A DNA stretch of 64,000 bases, taken from assembly GCA_016806645.1 (NCBI GenBank), contig JACSYO010000475.1, positions 62,001-126,000 on the forward strand, given 5' to 3'. The notes beneath the pieces were generated by a model, which was given only the letters and a program-made list of their open reading frames with translations, searched no databases and had not been told where the DNA came from. Shown here piece after piece: positions 31,566 through 43,235 of this stretch. Origin of the DNA: Ophiodon elongatus (Eukaryota > Chordata > Actinopteri > Perciformes > Hexagrammidae). The translations under genes were made by a program, and so were the position numbers. The number at the start of each line of letters is the position of its first letter. The first letter of the stretch is position 1.

Positions 31566-33220
31566 GGTTACCAGTTAATGTAGCATGAACAATTACACTC
31601 TAATAATGTTTGTAAATTGTAAATTTGACCATTTCCTCACTGATTTATGGCATTTGTGGTGGTTTCGTGATCATGTGTGATACCAACGCTACACTCCAGT
31701 CATACAAATAGTCATCAAAGAACAACCAGCAGGAACTAAAAGACTAAATATGAGAGGAATTAAAAACCACACCAGAAGGAACAACACCGGATTAGACTCT
31801 GTTCAACTTGCTCTCATAAATCTCCTCACTGAAAGGATTATGAGTGAAAGCCGCTCAACATGTTTGAAAAATGTAACGCACTCATATTGTTTCAAGAGAC
31901 GCAATGTAACTTTTGCTCGACAGTAGCCTCTGCTGCAACAGTTAACAATCATGCAACAATGCTCGTAGCATTTAGCTGAAATGCGAAAAATATTTAAGTG
32001 GGAAGAGTCATGAAGTCAGCAAATGTCAGTAATGTCTGTCACACAGCAGGTTTTGCTATCATTAGCCACCATAAGCTACTGGACATACCAGACCGAGTCC
32101 GTCTGTAGCAGCCAAACCCCTCAGTGTGTTGAATTGAGCAATTCTATTGCAATTTATTGGATATGAAGTCAATTTGTCATTGGTAAGAGGACGTATGTGT
32201 TACTTCCTTGGTCAACAGTTGTAAAGTTTCCTTGATCATTCTGATTTGGTAAACAAAGCGAGTTTTGGGAGGGGAGATGGGATGTGGGGCATGTGTCTGA
32301 AAATAGAAGCAGAGCTTTGAGAGAGGAGAAGGCAGAGGAGGTGGTGGGAGAGTTATACCTCCAAATAAAGTGGTTTAGATAATCTGGATAAACAGCTGGC
32401 TTGTTTACAACCTGCATTTTCTTACCCGCTAGAACTTTGTTTTGATTTTGCCATGTTCCCAGATCTAAGCAATTATTTTGATGAAGACAATGTTTTCGTA
32501 GTCGATCATGAATAGTTTGACGGCGAAAGAGGAAGAACTCAGACGAGGACATCAGTTGGCATGAACCATGAGCATTTTCATTCCATCTTCTTGCGTTCAG
32601 CCTTTCACTTTCTGATTGAAGTTTCCAAGCTGCAGCTTCTTCAAAAACCACGAGGGCGTCTGTGCTGCAGCTGAAAACTGGCCAGATCACAGCTGGAGGT
32701 GAACGCGTCTCTCCCACAAAAATATACAGAATCAGATTTTTACAAGGAGAGGTAAAAGGATTGATGAAGTCGAGACGGAAAAGAGGGAGGAAAGGAGGGG
32801 AGATTGAAAATGGGGCACGTGTCTGAGGGAAGGAATGGCGCGTGGAGGTGGAGGAAGGAGAGGGGGGGGGTGGGGGAGGGGGTGAGGGTGGTGGAGGGGG
32901 GGTTCTAATTTGAGAGGCAAAATGAACGGGAACGATTGTGTAGAGAAAACAGGTGAAAAAAAGAGACAACTCTGCGGAACAAACAGAGGAATACGAGAGA
33001 AAGAGAGAACGCGTGATAATGAACCATATGCATGAACACTGCCTGCATTGTTCTCGCTCTCCCTTTTCACACAAAAAGTCACACGCCCCGAAATCTTTCT
33101 TTGCACCTTCACACACATTTTCCTCACCTTTTTTCCCCTCTTCTTTTTCTCTCCATCCACCCACTTGCCAAATAAATACCCACAAACTCATCCGTACTCC
33201 CTTGATCGCACACAAACACA
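31565..33220. other. Unassigned sequence with a long minus-strand open frame and a G-rich tract
   Basis: A minus-strand frame is open from 33362 to 32169 (397 codons) across the (CA)n array. Its last ~220 codons are not simple sequence but match nothing I recognise. 32861-32902 holds at least four runs of three or more G on the plus strand, a G-quadruplex-forming pattern. Confidence 0.35.
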
Positions 33221-33225
33221 AAAAT

Positions 33226-33305
<80 letters not shown>

Positions 33306-33431
33306 GTGAGGGAATGAGCCGAAAAGAATCTTTATCGCTGCAGCAGCTGCCAGTCCATTCATATCATTATAATAACTCTGAATGACACTAATGAGGAATA
33401 CGCACCATGAATAGACTAGGAAGAGACTCTA

Positions 33432-33486
<55 letters not shown>
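33226..33486. repeat. Inverted pair of (CA)n and (GT)n microsatellites
   Basis: (CA)n at 33226-33303 with one CG interruption, and (GT)n at 33434-33486, 130 bp apart and mutually complementary. Confidence 0.95.
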
Positions 33487-33487
<1 letters not shown>

Positions 33488-34028
33488 TTGTTTGAGTTTG
33501 TATAGTAAGTATTAAAAATAATAAATAGGCCAGGATGGGATGCTGGAAATATGTGGTCGTATGTGCACGCATGCAAATGTTACATTTGTTTTTGTGAATG
33601 CGTAACTGTGTGTTCTGAATAAACACAATCGCATCGCAAGTCATCACAGAAAGAGAGAGAGGATGACTCAAAAGGGGGACAAACAGTAAGAGATGCGGAA
33701 ATTGACTTTATAGGAAACCCATTTTACATCTAGAAAAAAGCCCAAAATCACTTATTGATTCCAAAACTCAAAACAATGTATTGACCAGTTGTGTAAGAGA
33801 CCAATTTAATGCTCTGAATGCAAGATGCATGATCAAAAGAAAAGACAAAACAATGAGAAAACAAGTGGGTCTGATTTCATCTAAAGTAATTAACCGAAAC
33901 TTTTTCTTTTGCTAAAGTTGTAAAAAAAATAGTCAACGATTCAGGAAGACAATACAAACATATTCAACTAAACAACCCCTCTACCCCTGCACTGTGCCTG
34001 CACTGGCTCTGCTACTAGGGGTTAGAGA

Positions 34029-34083
34029 GGGGGGAGGGGGTGGGGGCAAGTTAACAAGGGACATACAGCACCCCCCCCCCCCC
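34029..34083. repeat. G-run cluster followed by a C-run
   Basis: Three long G runs (34029-34047) and a run of twelve or more C at about 34071-34083, about 25 bp apart. They could pair with each other or form a quadruplex. Confidence 0.7.
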
Positions 34084-34525
34084 ATATTTTGAGTGAAATA
34101 CTCCTTATATTTGATTTCTTTACATTCAAAACTACGGCTGAAGACTTGCAGAGATTTTCAAATTAGCTTCTGGTGGTTCTGGTTTTCTGAGCCTTCGTCG
34201 ACACATTGGGAAAGTCCCCTCATCGCTCGTCTCAGGCGGTTCGACTTACACCTGGCTGACAACATCCTAAAGAACCCAGGGGAGAAAGACTGTGCGCTAC
34301 AAACAGGATGATGCAAACAGGGAGAAAGAAGATGAGCTGATACAATAAACCACAAAGTTCCACAGACGATTGACTGGTGGACGATATTAAAGACGATGAA
34401 TAGAGTATGAAGAACTTCGTGTTCAATGAATCTGTGTAAAATGGCTTTTTATCAGCTTCAATCACAGGAAATTCACACTCCAACAACATCAAAACATCAA
34501 TCATGTGGTTCCTCTATCAGTGTGA

Positions 34526-34528
<3 letters not shown>

Positions 34529-34567
<39 letters not shown>

Positions 34568-34804
34568 TTTTCTGGCTCTGTTCCCGGGAAACAAACTGTG
34601 GTCAAGCGAAGGTAATTAAAAAGAAAAACTCGTTAAGAGCGAGACACACCCACTGCATTTCAGTCTCTCTCTCTCTCTCTCACACTGCCTCTCTGTGCAA
34701 TTCTTCATCTGTCACACACACTTGTATGGATGTAACATGTCTCTCTCTTGTGCACACACACACACACACACGCACACACACACGCGCACGACGCACGCAC
34801 GCAA

Positions 34805-34840
<36 letters not shown>
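34529..34840. repeat. (GT)n, (CT)n and (CA)n microsatellites
   Basis: (GT)n at 34529-34562, (CT)n at about 34665-34681, and interrupted (CA)n at 34751-34840 with several CG variants. Confidence 0.9.
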
Positions 34841-34842
<2 letters not shown>

Positions 34843-35041
34843 CATTGATTTTCATTGTTTCATCCATCCATCTTTCTGACAGTCACTCCTCCCCTCCTAT
34901 GACTCAACTCCCTGATGTGTTTGTGAGTGTGTATTTGTATATCTGAGGCGTCCTGTTTGTTCAGAGTTCTCTGCAGACATTTCTAACACAGCGAAGTGGG
35001 TTGAATTTCTTTGTGAAGGCTGACAGTTTGATGGGCGGGTT

Positions 35042-35073
<32 letters not shown>
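35042..35073. repeat. (GT)n microsatellite
   Basis: 32 bp of uninterrupted GT on the plus strand. Confidence 0.95.
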
Positions 35074-35074
<1 letters not shown>

Positions 35075-35697
35075 AGCTGCGTCTCCTCACTAAAGCTACA
35101 GTTGAATCTGAATTAATGTGGTTATATAATGTGGTAAAATGGAATAATGTTGATCTTACAGAGTGGTAGTGGAGTGGTTAATAGCTCCAAAAAGTCAATA
35201 CTTTTTTATTGTAGCAATGAATCAAATGACTACATTAATGTCAAGGTCTCTTGTAAGAAAGAATCATCGCCCTCTCCGCATCTCTGTGGAACGCTTTTGC
35301 CGCTTTTAGCTCAATCTTTAAATCAGCAGCCAGCTGTTTTCAGTGAAAGCCCTCCATTAAACCCCTTTTACACAAGATAGAAGGCGAAATATGGTTAGAG
35401 ATTCTAAAAAAAACAAGGACGATGCAATTCAAACATGCTAATTTACTGGTCAAGAATAAACTTCATGTTGCTCAGTGTTCGCTGGATGTGCAAACAGGCA
35501 ACCGCCTGACATATTCACCATATCCACTATATGTGTATATGTGTTAATGTGTCAGGGCTGTGTGTTGGACAGCTTGTTTTTGTGATTATATGCCCCATAG
35601 TGGCATAGATAGATACATGAAAACATTTTAAAATGTTTTCAAAACATGTCCATACTTTGAGCAGAAATATTGGTTTACACTTTACACTTTAATGCCA

Positions 35698-36190
35698 TTC
35701 AATCATAGACACCATTTATATAAGAAGTGGACGTAGTCATTGCGACGTCACCCATTGGTTGGTGGACTGCCGTTATGAAGCCTCGAGTTCGACAATTCCG
35801 CCGTCGATATCCTGGAATACAGCCGTCGACATCTTAGCTTTTTTGCATCCGATGAACGGCGGTAACTAAATTTGGAATGCGGAGGAGTGACGTAGAGACG
35901 CTGTATACGCCATAAAGCATACTCCACTTTGTGGTCTATTTGACTTTAAATGGGACCACAATTAACTAAATAAACATCAGGCATTAAAGAAGACTTGAAA
36001 ATAGCGATTGAGACCATAACACTTATGTTTACAATGTTTACGGAGGTAATAAATCAAGTGAGAAGTAGATTCCATACAATTGTACTTCTTTTTGCAGCCA
36101 GAGGAGCCGCTCCCTGCTGGTCAGGAGAGACGTTTGAAGACGCTTCCGCATCGGCTTCACTCGGCAAAACCGGAGGTTGACGCCTGCATT
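35698..36190 (+). repeat. ~490 bp teleost interspersed repeat
   Basis: Ordered blocks agtggacgtagtcattgcga, cgtcacccattggttggtgg, gaagacttgaaaatagcgat, ggtaataaatcaagtgagaa, ccctgctgg and cgcatcggcttcact match from memory a repeat I know as frequent in percomorph genomes. I do not know its class. It has no coding capacity. Confidence 0.5.
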
Positions 36191-36239
36191 CAACACAGCA
36201 GATGTGGATGTTCCACCGCTGCTATTGCTTAAGGGATGA

Positions 36240-36241
<2 letters not shown>

Positions 36242-36303
<62 letters not shown>

Positions 36304-36375
36304 TGTCTCACAAAGTGTGATACTGCTGACAGTAGAGAATCTGTAGCCAGGAGTCACATCTTCACTGAAAATGTC

Positions 36376-36406
<31 letters not shown>
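36242..36406. repeat. Two (GT)n microsatellites
   Basis: 36242-36300 and 36379-36406, same orientation. Confidence 0.95.
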
Positions 36407-36479
36407 TCTTGGGTCAGAGTCAATATTATATTACATAGGCATATGCTCATAGACAGTTTATAGAGACACACTCCCTCAA

Positions 36480-36930
36480 TAACTCCATCAACCATATATT
36501 TTATTTTACCTCTCTATCTTTTATATTCCACTTCCACTCTACTTTTTTCTCATCCCCCTAACGCACACATCCATAGACCTTCGTCTTTTGATCGTCCATC
36601 TCCCTGCTCATTCTTTCTCACTTCATCGCTCCTCCTTTCTTTTCAGTCGTCTTTTTCATCACTTCCTCCTTTTTTTTTTCATTCTGTGAATAACGTACAC
36701 TCGTTTCCCGTCTCGTCCTTTGCTGTCTTTTTATTCATCTTTCTGTTTGATCTCCTGCTTTGTATTCTGGGTGCATCTCTTCCTCAATCTCTCTTTTTTT
36801 TTCCACCCCACTGTCTGTCTCTCTTTCTCTATATTCTCTCAGTCTCTGTTAGTTGCTTTCTCTCTTGTTCACTGTTATTCACTGTCTTCATCTTCATCAT
36901 GTTGTCCTCTCCCTCTTTCTCCCTTCTTCT
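36480..36930. repeat. Pyrimidine-rich tract
   Basis: Strong C/T bias on the plus strand without a simple unit, giving artefactual hydrophobic and Ser-rich frames. Confidence 0.75.
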
Positions 36931-37255
36931 CGTCAGCGAGCAGACGGCTGGGCTTGATGAGGGCGATGTAAATGTCAGGCCGTGTTTCTGCAGCGGAAGA
37001 TAGGCTTCAGAGCAAACATGACAATACTGGTTTTAATAATGCCTCAGGTCAGAATCAAAGGGGTTTCCCTGGGCTCCTCTCAGGGCGTCAACTCAAGTCA
37101 CTCTGCTCACATAACATCAGCCAATGAACTTTTTAGACCAAACAGTCGCAGGAACCTGAAGAGTAGCAACATCTCAATATGAAGCAAGGAATCTCTGTCT
37201 GTCTGTCCTTTGCATAACTGGACAACAGTTTGTCGTATATTTCAAGCGACAGTGA

Positions 37256-37497
37256 TGTTGGAGTGATGATGAAGGAATCTCCGCGGACACTGTTCTTGCT
37301 GGTATAATGAAGTTTATTACAAACAAGCAACATATTCAAGACGGGCGTCATGAACACCCGGAGAGTCCCAAAGTCGAACAGAACTCTACCCGTCGGGGCT
37401 CTCCCGATCACTTATATATGGATGTTGTTTACGCCCCAGACTTGAGGATAAAATGACGTCATAAACAGGGCCTCCAATGAAATATATGTTTCGGACA
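37256..37497 (-). mobile_element. Probable solo LTR (242 bp)
   Basis: The plus-strand sequence begins TGTTGG and ends CGGACA. Read on the minus strand it starts TGTCCG and ends CAACA, with a TATATAAG box (37418-37411) followed about 95 bases later by AATAAA (37318-37313), the order expected for U3-R-U5 of an LTR retrotransposon. No primer-binding site, second LTR or pol frame is recognisable nearby. I see no clear target-site duplication, so the limits are tentative. Confidence 0.5.
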
Positions 37498-38334
37498 TAT
37501 GCATACACACTCCTTCATCCTCCAGGCCAAAAACACTCCTCAGAGGGGTCAACCAGCGGGCCCCAGGTGTGTAACATCAACAGTGGATCTGACCTTCCAA
37601 AGTCCCGGGCCCCTTCACGTATGCTATCTTCATGCCTTATATGAGCAAAATATACTACACGCTCATTCAACCTACTTCACACTTTGTGGGTTGTTTTGCC
37701 GGGGGCACCATGGAGTGCTTTGTCGGGTTTGGTTCTATTTGGACATGTGACACACGGAGCTGCATGGCATGTGGACTTGAGCATGTTTTCCAAAGCAAGG
37801 CTTTATAGGCCGCGGCTCATTGACTGCAGTTCATTTCTGCTACTGGACTGTGGATATACTAATGTTACAACTAAACTTTTCCTCACTTCCCTGCTGCACG
37901 TCTAGGTCAGGGAGCCAAGCAATTGGCACAATAGGCACTTGTTCAGGACAGCCATGCGCAACAAATGGCCACTCCCCCGACAACGCTGTAAGCAGCAGTA
38001 CAGGGAGCCAAACAATAGACCCGTTCCAAAACGGGCAAAAGCTCAGAACAAACCTGGCGTGAGTGGGCAATACTCTATAGGATGGAACTTCTAGACAGGG
38101 ACAACGCAGCACAAACTTCTCCTGCATGCAGCTATTCGCATCAACATGCACATAGTCTCAGCCATGGCTTTTTGCTATTGTTGTCTTTCAAAGATAAGAC
38201 AAAGAAAAGGTTGAGACACAACTGAAAAGCTCCCAATCTCGTATTCGAAAAAAAGAAAAAAAAAGTTCAAAATCTTGAAATTTGAACGTCTACATTTTCT
38301 ATGACAAAAAGGGCAACCTCCACCAGATATACTA

Positions 38335-38500
38335 AATCGACCTTGGGTTGAGAATGTTTTTTACTCGGAGGTTGTGTTACAGTCAACCCAGTCTCCTACT
38401 GAATTAAAATTAAAGTCAACATCGACTTTTGGTTTCACATGAGACATGAACAGCAGTGTCCTGGGTGAAAGTCTCGTGATACGTCAAAGACTTAATACGG
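38335..38500 (-). repeat. Repeat family A fragment, inverted
   Basis: On the minus strand it reads gactttcacccaggacactg, ctgttcatgtctcatgtgaa and then gtcgatgttgactttaatt, matching the start of the plus-strand copies at 20985 and 45515. Confidence 0.55.
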
Positions 38501-38529
38501 AAGACAATGTTTTACCCTCAAAATGGAAG

Positions 38530-41500
38530 GTACTTTTTAGGAAACCAGGCTTGCTAAGGTTCATGTCCTTGTTTCCTTTACTTGCTTTTCAGGAGTAAAA
38601 TGTTATTAAAATGACTTGTTCTTAATGCTGTCAGTTACTTCCAAAGGAGAACAGCAATGTAAAGTTGTGTCTTCATAACATGCAGCTTCTGGTTCTCTTG
38701 GCATCCCTTTATAAAATTATTAAATCCCTAACAATTTAAAAATGTAGGCTACAGATCGCTGCCGTTTGAGCTGCCAGCATGAAAAACTACACAGTGCAGC
38801 TCCTACAGGCTTACACTTCTAGCCAATATAAAAATGTGATTTGTAAAAGAAAATGTCCTGTTCTTCCTGCCTATTTTCTTATGCATCTGTAACTCGTCAA
38901 TTCTAGCCACTTTACCAGAAATAATCAGAAGACTCGCTTTTTTGTTGTTGTTGGAAGGAGACACTTTTTTCCTTTTAGTCATGTACAGAGAGTATGTCTT
39001 TAAGAACTGATTATCTGAACAAAGAGTGTGTGTCTCACTAATAAACCCAACTGACAATATTTGGACTGATCTCATGGTCACAACAACCCAAAGTTCAACA
39101 TCACTTTAATTATCTATTCTTCTGGGCAGGAGCCCAGTGTTACTCATTCTTCTTCCCAGCGCCGCTCTGAGGATTTGAACCTCTGACCTTGACCTTTGTA
39201 CTGAAGTCGCCCTGAGTATAGGCTGCAGGCTCAGGCGGCCTGCTGCTCTGTTATCTCTGCTCTGAGTGAACAGAGAAAAAGAAGAAATGGGAACATTGTG
39301 ACCCGCAGCGGAGAGACCAAAGCCTTCCTGGCTCATATCGCTCTATGGGCACTTACTCACAACTGCAAGGGATTATGGGAAATTGGGACGTTTTATTGTC
39401 TATGCTCCAATCATCTCTTTATCTGTCCGCCTTTCTTGCCCTCTTCTAGTTTTATTTTCTCTTTTCTTCCTTTTCTCCCCCTTTCCTCCCTTCTGTTGTC
39501 CTCGTCTCACATCCATCCTTCACGACCTATCTTAATTATTTCCCATTTCCACTTCTCTTTTCTCTTCGTCTCCTTCTCTTCCCTTCATCTGTCTGTCCCT
39601 CACCTCCTCATCCTCACCGTCATCCCTCGCTTCCTATCTTAATTGCTCTGCCCACAGGGGGACACAGTTAGGCTGGACTCCCTGCTGGCTGTATTGTCAG
39701 CACCAGTTTTACTGTAAGGAGCTAATATGAAAAGAGAACAGAGGGGGAAAAATAGAAAATTGTAGAGACCTTTGTTTTCCTTTCATTGTGCCTTCCCAGC
39801 AGGCTTCAATTATACCAACAGCTATTGCAGCAATGACATACAAGACATTTTGCTGAATGCCTCCCATTTTGGATGCTCACGTTCAAAGAATGTAACACTT
39901 TCAACTCATGAAAGCTGCAGGTGTTAAACGGCCGGGGACTTTGATTATGAGGCAGAACATGTAATGACATTTTATGACAAAGGAAGTCAGAAAATGTTTT
40001 CAAGATTTTTTTTTTTTAAAGAAAATGCAAATCCGCTCTCTTAAGTCAGAGTGCAGCTAAAGTAAGACATTTCTTTCCTAAATGGGGGACTGATCAGTAC
40101 ATAATTCCAACATATCCAGCACAACTAGATTTTTTCCAAAAAACAAACACATTGGTGTACGGGTACGTGGGTACGTGTGTACTCTTTGTCGAGACAGATC
40201 ACAGATTGATTCATGAAGCCGGGTCAAAAAATGTCACTGTACTATTTCACTGACCTGATGCATGTTGACGCTCCAGGAAAGCAGCAATATTAGCAGCTGT
40301 AGTGTGTTGGTATACCAGACTATCTTGACCTGTGTCAAATAATACATTATGTGTGAAGTGTTGAGTGTTTTTTTGCGGCTGGTGTGTGATAAATTGGAGT
40401 TATTGTTGTACAACTCTTTTCTAGAGATCATTTTCCAGGTAATGATCTATAGCTGGTATGATAGTGATTGTGCCATACACTATTTAAAGCCTTTTTTCTT
40501 ATGAATTCTATTAACCTTTGATGCCTGAACTCCAATAACAGAAATAGTAGCCTAATTATTTACCTACTGACGAATTTAGACTGAACTTACATACCTAAAT
40601 GTATGATTCAAAGTTGGAATGCTAGAATTATTAACTGCTACAGACTCTTATCAGTGCAACACACCATACTCAAGCGTCTTTAATTTACTCACATCCACTC
40701 TGAGCTACTGCTACAAGTTATACATTCCATGTCATGTTAAAGGCCATTTTACCTCAACACTGCACATTGCGTTTGAAGAGACAATACCAGCAAAGTAAAA
40801 AAGTAGCATTGGCCAGTATTTAAATGGTGTTCCCGGTTGGCTCCCCTTCATTATTTTGACCCCGGCTTCCCATTAATTATTCAAATCTCTCAACAATTTG
40901 TAACTATTGCCAGAAGTTTAATCACAACAAAACAAACAAACAAACACGTCAACTTTAGCAACTGAAGCAAACATGCTCACCAATTGGACGTCATTCAACG
41001 CTATATGTCATCCAAACTGCATGTGCTGCCGTGTGACATGACTTGGGGGTGTGCTCACTGCATTTCCGTAACATAACCTTCTAAATACTCTTGTCAATAA
41101 ACTACCATTTTAACTTTAATATGATCCTGATCCTTACTTACACATTGCAGATGGTAATGCTATCCTTTTTGGGAAGCTCTGATAGATAGCCTTGTAGTTC
41201 ATTCTCAGCTAAAGGGTAATAGGAGAATGTTAAAATAATTTTCCATGACAACAGAAGGGACAGGACACTTTCTATTTTTTTCTTTCATTTTCCAGTTGTT
41301 TACAATGACAGAAAAATGTATTGTTTTCTTGGTTTTCTTAGCTCGGGTTACACATATAGTCTATATATAGATCTACACCGTACCTGTATTAATACATGAT
41401 TAAAAAAATCATTGTTTGTAGCTTAAGTAATTAACAGTGACTTAATGACAAAAAAAGTGTTAGTACTTGTACACAAGACTGCAAACCTTGGAGGGAGATA

Positions 41501-41890
41501 GTCAAATTACTTACATATTTGACATGGTCAGGGTCATCCTGAATAGGATTGCATTGAACATTTCAGCAAAGCTCTGAAGAGAAATCTATCCAGAGTTTAA
41601 AAAGTATGACATTTTCTGTGTGAATGTGTTATTTTTCCTTTTAAAAAACATAATACTCATAATATGAGTAATTCTGAAAAGAATTCTATTGAAATTTACG
41701 AACTCTAGTGACTTCTGAAAATCTAGTCAGGTCTTGTTGGTTGACGGTGTTATATGTGTATAAAATGTGAGAAGTGATTGATGCAATGAGATTCTTTCTT
41801 TATCTTTTTTGGCTGATCCAAGTACCGGTACCGTAAAGCACGAATAGACACCTGTGCATTAGTCGGGCTAAATGCAAGTAATGGGCCTGT
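38530..41890. other. Unassigned intronic sequence
   Basis: No gene or RNA recognised. 39400-39645 is pyrimidine-rich on the plus strand. Confidence 0.45.
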
Positions 41891-41894
41891 ATGA

Positions 41895-42310
41895 GTTAGA
41901 ACCAAGGTTACGATGCTGTAACCCTAGTTCTATAAGCACTCGGAGCCTCAAGGGGGCCCTGTTGCTTCTTTGGTGATCCCTGAAGAGGGTTTAGGATGTT
42001 GAGCAGCGATGTGAGCTGCCTTATATACTTTGGGGTCCGCACGATTCGGGGATGCACGTTCTCATTGGCCAGCTACACTTATGCAATTTTTCAGTGGGGA
42101 AATGCATACGCATTATTGGAGGAGCGTATTACCGATAGAGCCCATTAGAGGGCTCTAAAATAACTAGATTATAATATTATAACCGTCATTATGTCCATAG
42201 CTTAGGTTATGTTACAAGTAATACAAATATTAAGCCAAACCATGATTCTTCTAACCATACCAAGTAGTTTGGTTGCCTAAACATAACCGCCACCGTTTCA
42301 CAATATTAAC
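41895..42310. repeat. Possible interspersed repeat followed by a family A fragment
   Basis: gaaccaaggttac and gtaaccctagttc (41918-41950 region) are near-perfect inverses around six bases. tagagcccattagagggctc (about 42136-42155) is another short palindrome. 42235-42310 contains gccaaaccatgattcttcta and accaagtagtttggttgcct, typical of family A. Confidence 0.4.
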
Positions 42311-43194
42311 CATGTGCTAACCTACTGTGTAAAGATACTACACAAAAGGTGGGGGCAGTTTTTCCCCAAACGACTAAATATGACAATTAGGGATGAAATC
42401 ATGTTTCATGGTCAGTGCATGACAGTTGGCAGCTCTGACTTAACATTAACAGACTCTGTAAGTGTTTTGTGTCTTCAAGTCGATTATCTACAAATCATAT
42501 TTTCACTCTTCACTCAGAACAGAGGGATTAAACCTTTATTATTAATCAACTCTTGCTTCACATGTTATTGTAGTTTTTATTGATTAGTATCAAGATTGAG
42601 ATAACACCCCAGTTGCAGAGATTTTAGATGATGTGATGATATTGATATAATATTCTGTTCTCTCTTTTATTCTTTCTCATTCTTTCCTATTTTCTTTAAA
42701 AATGTTCTTTGTATTTACAGTATTTATTTCTTGCTTTCGCACATTGACGCCTTTTAGAGGTTTTCAGGATGGAAACTGTTCTGTTTGTTTGTTTGCAGTT
42801 TGAATGAAGAAGTGAGCCTTTAATTCATCAAGCACCTGTCTCTGTTTGTGTTCTAATTTGATTTGAGGGATTATTGGATTGTGTGTTTGTATTCTGTATT
42901 TATGAGACTCGCAATGCTACAGGTCAGCAGGTTTACATTATCCTGAGAACGTGTGTGTTTGTGTCATACTAAATTCCATATTACTGCATGGATCAGTGGG
43001 CATGTATGCATTCAGGTGTACTTTCAATAATTGGCTTTTTATCTGTGTGTACGTGTAAATAATGGACTGACCACTGCATATGACGTATAAACACACACAC
43101 CTTATTTCTTTGAAAACGTCTATGCAGACAGAAAAAAAAGAAAAAAAAGAGAATACATGACAACAAGACCAAAACAAATCAAGCCAACAACAAT

Positions 43195-43235
<41 letters not shown>

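Noticed and set aside
39130..39200. tRNA-like TpsiC arm (ggttcaaatcc on the minus strand)
   Set aside because: No matching box A, acceptor stem or anticodon arm at the right distance.
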